NCBI GenBank assembly: GCA_905372875.1
Contig: CAJPQU010000080.1
Span: 1 to 9,267, forward strand
From: an uncultured Schwartzia sp.
GTDB taxonomy: Bacteria > Bacillota > Negativicutes > Selenomonadales > Selenomonadaceae
Direction: 5' to 3'
Length of the DNA stretch: 9,267 nt
The notes under the pieces are model-generated. The model was not told the origin of the DNA. It was given only the letters and a program-made list of their open reading frames with translations, and did no database searches. Below, piece after piece: positions 6,492 through 9,267 of this stretch (position 1 is the first letter of the stretch; the number at the start of each line of letters is the position of its first letter). The position numbers and the translations under genes were made by a program.

Positions 6492-8495
6492 ATGTTTTCC
6501 TTGTATTTTGCCGGGATGCAGCAGGATATAAAATTGGCGGTGCTGCCGCCGCTCCTCTGTGCGGTTTTTCGGGCGATTTTTATTTACGTCTACGGGTCGC
6601 CTTCCAGCCGGGATGGGCGGCGGCTTTATCATTGCTTTCGGTATGGCTTTTGGTGGGGAATGGACTGGAACGCCTATGTTTATCTCTTTACGCTGGCGCT
6701 GGTCACGCTGCCGGGAGCGTTTTTCCCCGGATATTTCTCTGTGGGGGACACGGTGCGCCTCGCGGGGGTGGCGGTGTACGCGGTGGTTCTATACGCGGCC
6801 TTTGCCGGGCGGATGATCTTTTATTATCATTTTCACGACATTTACAATCGCACCCTCTGGCTGGGCAAGCACGCGGATAAAAAGAATTTAGCGGACATCT
6901 TTTTCCATCAGAATTACGGCTGGGGAATCTTAGCGGGGCTTGTGCCGTTTTTGGCGCTTTGCGTCGGGATCGGGCAGGGGCTGTTGTCTCTGCCCTCTTT
7001 GCCGTGGCCGGACATCGGGGGCGTGGGGCAATATGTCCTCAACACGGTGATGTTCTTGGGTTCGATCACCCTCTTTTATTATTTTCGCTTCGGGGGAACC
7101 TTTGACCACCGGAAGAAGCCGGAGTGGGATGAGGTGCCCGCCATCGTCAAGGACGACGTCTTTTTGGGCAAGGCGACGCTGGACGATTTGGTGGCCTTGG
7201 AGATCGTCTGGAAGCATCCGGCGCATGAGGCGCTGCACCATTCCGATGAGGAGAGCGCGGCTCTCATGGCGCCGGTGATGCCGACGGGCTGGCAGGGCGG
7301 TGATCCCCTGCGCCCCTTTCGGCGGGAGGCGGCGGGGGCGCGGATCGAAAAGCCCTCTCACATCTTTTTTCTCTTGGGGGAAGGGCACGCGCAGGCGCCC
7401 TTTGACGCCTTGTACCGCCATTTGCCGTTGATGGAAGGCAGCGAAGCCTGGCGGAAGAAACCTCATACAGTGACGATGGACAATTTCCTGTCGGCGGGGC
7501 TGATCTCCCAGCCGTCCCTGACGAGCCTCCTGACGGGCGTTTACGACGCGGATATGGAGCTGAATGAAAATCAGGCTTTCTGGCAGGGATACCTCTCGAC
7601 CTCGCTGCCTCGTCAGATGAAAAGGTTGGGCTATCGGACGGCGTTTTGGTATGGCGGCAGTCTGACCTGGGGGAGTTTAGAACATTTCCTGCCGGCGGTG
7701 GGCTTTGACGTCTGCTACGGCGGTCCGGACATCTGCGGAGCGTCTGCGCCGCGGACGTGGCTGGGGGTGTACGATCATCTTTTCTTGCAGGAAGCGGCGC
7801 GGCGTATCCGCGAAGAGAGGCAGGACGCGCCGGTGTTCCATTTCCTCTACACGACATCCAACCATGGGCCCTACACTATCCCTGTGGAAGACTATGGCTT
7901 CGATGCGGCGCGGATTTTAGCAGAGGCGCCGGCGAAACTTCGGGAGGATCCGAAACTGCGGCGCAAAATGGGGGGAATCTGGTACGCCGATCAGGCGGTG
8001 GCGCATTTTATTGCGGAGATGGAAGCAGCCTTCCCCGACAGCTTGTTTCTTTTGACAGGGGATCATGCCGTGGGGATATTTCCCTACGACTGCGATTTAG
8101 TCCCGCGCTGGGAGCCGACGATCCGGGAGACGAAGCTGACTTCCTTTGCCATGTCGCATCCGGATCTTTCGCCGTCGCTCTTTGCCGGAAATACTATCGG
8201 CGGGCACATGAATCTTTTGCCGACCCTTATGGAACTCATCGCCCCGCGAGGATTCTCTTACGAGGCGCTGTTTCCTTCCCTTTTGGACCCCATCGACCAT
8301 GTGGTGACGCCTTACTGCTGGATGACTCGGGAGGAGATCGGCATCTATCAGGATCGCATCGCCCAGCCGCTCGCCGTTTCGGCCCAAATGCCATCTACAG
8401 CGCTTCAGACGGCGCGTTACGAGGAGGAACGCACGGCTTGGTGTGAATTGACAGGCTGGATGGTGCGCCATCCGGAGCTCTTGACGAAAAAATAA
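6492..8495 (+). CDS. LtaS/MdoB-type phosphoglycerol transferase family protein (alkaline phosphatase superfamily)
   Basis: This 667-residue membrane enzyme has five predicted helices (about 13-34, 59-80, 88-112, 143-165, 179-198), a linker, and an extracytoplasmic sulfatase-fold domain from about 290 to 600, the plan of lipoteichoic acid synthase and of OpgB/EptA-like transferases. Such enzymes move phosphoglycerol or phosphoethanolamine from phospholipid to a glycan or lipid. Visible active-site elements are FFLLGEGHAQ (metal ligand Glu297), SAGLISQPSLTSLLTG (nucleophile region; Ser339 aligns with the usual Thr, Ser342 and Thr344 are nearby), TTSNHGPYTIP, LTGDHAVG (Asp524, His525) and NTIGGHMNLLPTLMEL (His572). 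ATG 6492 is chosen because AAAGGA (6479-6484) precedes it; a TTG at 6450 in frame lacks a site. It follows DUF535 after 56 bases and ends the operon before a terminator. The place in an LPS cluster suggests LPS or periplasmic glycan modification, but the acceptor is unknown. Confidence 0.88.
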   Translation: MFSLYFAGMQQDIKLAVLPPLLCAVFRAIFIYVYGSPSSRDGRRLYHCFRYGFWWGMDWNAYVYLFTLALVTLPGAFFPGYFSVGDTVRLAGVAVYAVVLYAAFAGRMIFYYHFHDIYNRTLWLGKHADKKNLADIFFHQNYGWGILAGLVPFLALCVGIGQGLLSLPSLPWPDIGGVGQYVLNTVMFLGSITLFYYFRFGGTFDHRKKPEWDEVPAIVKDDVFLGKATLDDLVALEIVWKHPAHEALHHSDEESAALMAPVMPTGWQGGDPLRPFRREAAGARIEKPSHIFFLLGEGHAQAPFDALYRHLPLMEGSEAWRKKPHTVTMDNFLSAGLISQPSLTSLLTGVYDADMELNENQAFWQGYLSTSLPRQMKRLGYRTAFWYGGSLTWGSLEHFLPAVGFDVCYGGPDICGASAPRTWLGVYDHLFLQEAARRIREERQDAPVFHFLYTTSNHGPYTIPVEDYGFDAARILAEAPAKLREDPKLRRKMGGIWYADQAVAHFIAEMEAAFPDSLFLLTGDHAVGIFPYDCDLVPRWEPTIRETKLTSFAMSHPDLSPSLFAGNTIGGHMNLLPTLMELIAPRGFSYEALFPSLLDPIDHVVTPYCWMTREEIGIYQDRIAQPLAVSAQMPSTALQTARYEEERTAWCELTGWMVRHPELLTKK

Positions 8496-8520
8496 AATAG
8501 ACGTTGTAAAGGACACACAG

Positions 8521-8564
8521 CAGGGCATGTACCTCGGTGAACGGGGGACATGCCCTGTATTTTT
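8521..8564 (+). terminator. Rho-independent terminator after the LPS operon
   Basis: A perfect 10-bp inverted repeat (CAGGGCATGT at 8521-8530, ACATGCCCTG at 8548-8557) can extend inward by four further pairs (8532-8535 with 8543-8546), and is followed by TATTTTT. It lies 25 bases after the LtaS-like stop codon and separates the envelope operon from the small-gene cassette. The rest of 8496-8625 holds only the next ribosome binding site; I see no convincing sigma-70 promoter in it. Confidence 0.9.
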
Positions 8565-8625
8565 GTGGAAACGCAGCGGCGGGCGGTTGCGGCCGGACCG
8601 TTTCTGGGGAAAGGAGGCAAAGTCT

Positions 8626-8892
8626 ATGCTTTATGCGGATCTTATGCCGGCGGCGGTGTTGGCGACCACGGTGGGGGGCGGCCTTTTATGGCTGGCGCAG
8701 ACCACCTTGGCGCCGCTGCGGGGCTGCGTCGCGCGGCTCATCGAAGCAGAGCGTTCGCTGGAGGCGGCGTTGGAACGAAACCGTCGGGAGATAGAGCGTC
8801 TGACCTGTAAATTGGCAGCCTTGGAAGAGCGCCTGCGGGGACAGGAGGGGCGGCTGGGACAGGTGGAAAGGGGGATGCGCCATGCCATTTGA
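8626..8892 (+). CDS. Small membrane-anchored coiled-coil protein, holin/lysis-module-like
   Basis: I do not recognise a named family. The 88-residue product has one hydrophobic segment near the N-terminus (about residues 6-24, LMPAAVLATTVGGGLLWLA), then from about 30 to 85 a highly charged helix rich in Glu, Arg, Leu with heptad-like spacing, typical of a coiled coil. This anchor-plus-coil shape is seen in phage lysis or tail-associated accessory proteins (XhlA has the same parts in the opposite order). The start ATG 8626 has an excellent AAAGGAGG at 8610-8617. An in-frame ATG at 8527 sits inside the terminator hairpin without a ribosome binding site and is rejected. It overlaps the next small gene by 11 bases and precedes an amidase, so a role with cell-wall lysis is inferred from context only. 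Confidence 0.7.
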   Translation: MLYADLMPAAVLATTVGGGLLWLAQTTLAPLRGCVARLIEAERSLEAALERNRREIERLTCKLAALEERLRGQEGRLGQVERGMRHAI

Positions 8893-9037
8893 TCACATCA
8901 ATTTGACGGATCTTTTGGTGGTGACAGGATTAGGGAGTGCGCTGATCTTAGCGATTTTGGATCAGCACAACGAGTTGGCCATGAGCGTCGCCAGCGGCCT
9001 TTTGGGCTATTTAGGCGCGGTGAAGCGCGAGGCGTAG
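8882..9037 (+). CDS. 51-residue single-helix membrane protein, holin-like candidate
   Basis: This short gene is easily missed. ATG 8882 overlaps the end of the preceding gene by 11 bases, has AAAGGGGG at 8867-8874 as ribosome binding site, and ends at TAG 9035-9037. The product starts MPFDHINLTDLLVV, has a hydrophobic stretch at about residues 11-26 (LLVVTGLGSALILAIL), an acidic/polar turn (DQHNE, 27-31), then a small-residue-rich second stretch ELAMSVASGLLGYLGAVKR. I recall similar short 'LA-S-ASGL-GYLG' proteins beside endolysin genes in phages and prophages, but cannot confirm it here. The place just before an amidase gene supports a holin-like or lysis-accessory role as an inference. No other reading frame competes at this spot. 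Confidence 0.65.
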   Translation: MPFDHINLTDLLVVTGLGSALILAILDQHNELAMSVASGLLGYLGAVKREA

Positions 9038-9127
9038 CCGCTAAAAAGGGCGTTTGCCGCTTTTGGGCGCGGACTTTGGCGAGGCATTGAGAAGCGATGG
9101 ATCAGATGGAGCGAAGGAGGAGATCAC

Positions 9128-9267
9128 ATGGAACGCGTGATGGCAAGGGACTGGGGACTGGACTTTGATTTTAATGCCCTTACGGTGCGGGAGACGACGG
9201 ACGCCGTCGTCCTCCACCATACGGGAAGCGCCGGGGACGATGATTTTTCGGCGGCGGCGCTGCATCG
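9128..9267 (+). CDS. N-acetylmuramoyl-L-alanine amidase (PGRP/Amidase_2 type), 5' part
   Basis: Only the first 46 codons are in the window; the frame runs off the right edge. ATG 9128 has a strong AAGGAGG at 9114-9120. After a short lead the protein reads TTDAVVLHHTGSAGDDDFSA and continues AALH. This matches the start of the zinc amidase/peptidoglycan-recognition domain: a beta strand ending in HHTG, whose first His is the usual zinc ligand, followed by the SAxxIH-like helix. Such enzymes cut the bond between N-acetylmuramic acid and the stem peptide. There is no signal peptide, as in phage endolysins that are exported by a holin, and two small membrane-protein genes sit directly upstream. 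A 90-base gap (9038-9127) precedes it, with no gene seen. Confidence 0.82.
   Translation, partial: MERVMARDWGLDFDFNALTVRETTDAVVLHHTGSAGDDDFSAAALH

Noticed and set aside
7264..7857. Long open frame of 197 codons on the minus strand
   Set aside because: It runs opposite the catalytic domain of the LtaS-like gene; its Arg/Pro/Ser-rich product is typical of antisense shadow frames in GC-rich coding DNA.
8481..8509. TTGACG followed by TTGTAA as a promoter for the small-gene cassette
   Set aside because: The -10 candidate is poor, and the unit would begin before the terminator at 8521, which would stop it.
8527..8625. ATG at 8527 as an earlier start for the 88-residue protein
   Set aside because: It lies inside the terminator hairpin and has no ribosome binding site; ATG 8626 has an ideal AAAGGAGG eight bases upstream.
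9040..9075. Possible short hairpin/terminator between the 51-residue gene and the amidase
   Set aside because: Pairing is only a few bases with bulges, and it would separate genes that look like one cassette.

Overview
The window looks like chromosomal DNA from a diderm Firmicute (Negativicutes, for example a Veillonellales or Selenomonadales member). Lipopolysaccharide genes (heptose synthesis, an O-antigen-ligase-like protein, a family 8 LPS glycosyltransferase) sit with strong Gram-positive-style Shine-Dalgarno sequences (AAAGGAGG types), tightly overlapping reading frames and an LtaS/MdoB-type phosphoglycerol transferase. The taxon is inferred from this mix and was not tested by any search. 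All genes are on the + strand. GC is about 60% over most of the window and about 48% in the first ~550 bases.

Layout. (1) 3-698: 3' part of a GT4 glycosyltransferase, the end of a lower-GC surface-polysaccharide gene set. (2) 755-5495: heptose/LPS block: heptose-7-phosphate kinase (hldA/rfaE1, kinase domain only), then after a 93-base structured gap an O-antigen ligase/polymerase-like membrane protein, ADP-heptose epimerase (hldD), heptose bisphosphate phosphatase (gmhB) and a GT8 glycosyltransferase. From the ligase on, the genes overlap by 4, 11 and 11 bases and are almost certainly co-translated. (3) 5506-8495: a VirK/YbjX (DUF535) protein and a five-helix alkaline-phosphatase-superfamily transferase related to lipoteichoic acid synthase, followed by a clear intrinsic terminator at 8521-8564. 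(4) 8626-9267: a new transcription unit with an 88-residue membrane/coiled-coil protein, a 51-residue one-helix protein and the start of an N-acetylmuramoyl-L-alanine amidase. This arrangement resembles a phage-type holin/endolysin cassette.

How the genes fit together. HldA phosphorylates D-glycero-D-manno-heptose 7-phosphate, GmhB removes the 7-phosphate, and HldD epimerises ADP-D,D-heptose to ADP-L,D-heptose for the LPS inner core. GmhA (isomerase) and HldC (adenylyltransferase) are needed but absent here, so they should be encoded elsewhere. The two glycosyltransferases, the ligase and probably the LtaS-like protein would build, join or decorate the glycan.

Most of the window is recognisable cell-envelope biosynthesis. 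The points most worth checking are a GmhB zinc-site cysteine replaced by glycine, a serine where the LtaS-like enzyme usually has its threonine nucleophile, two mutually exclusive hairpins before the ligase gene, and the small lysis-like cassette at the right end with its easily missed 51-residue gene. I do not see convincing evidence of a wholly new system.
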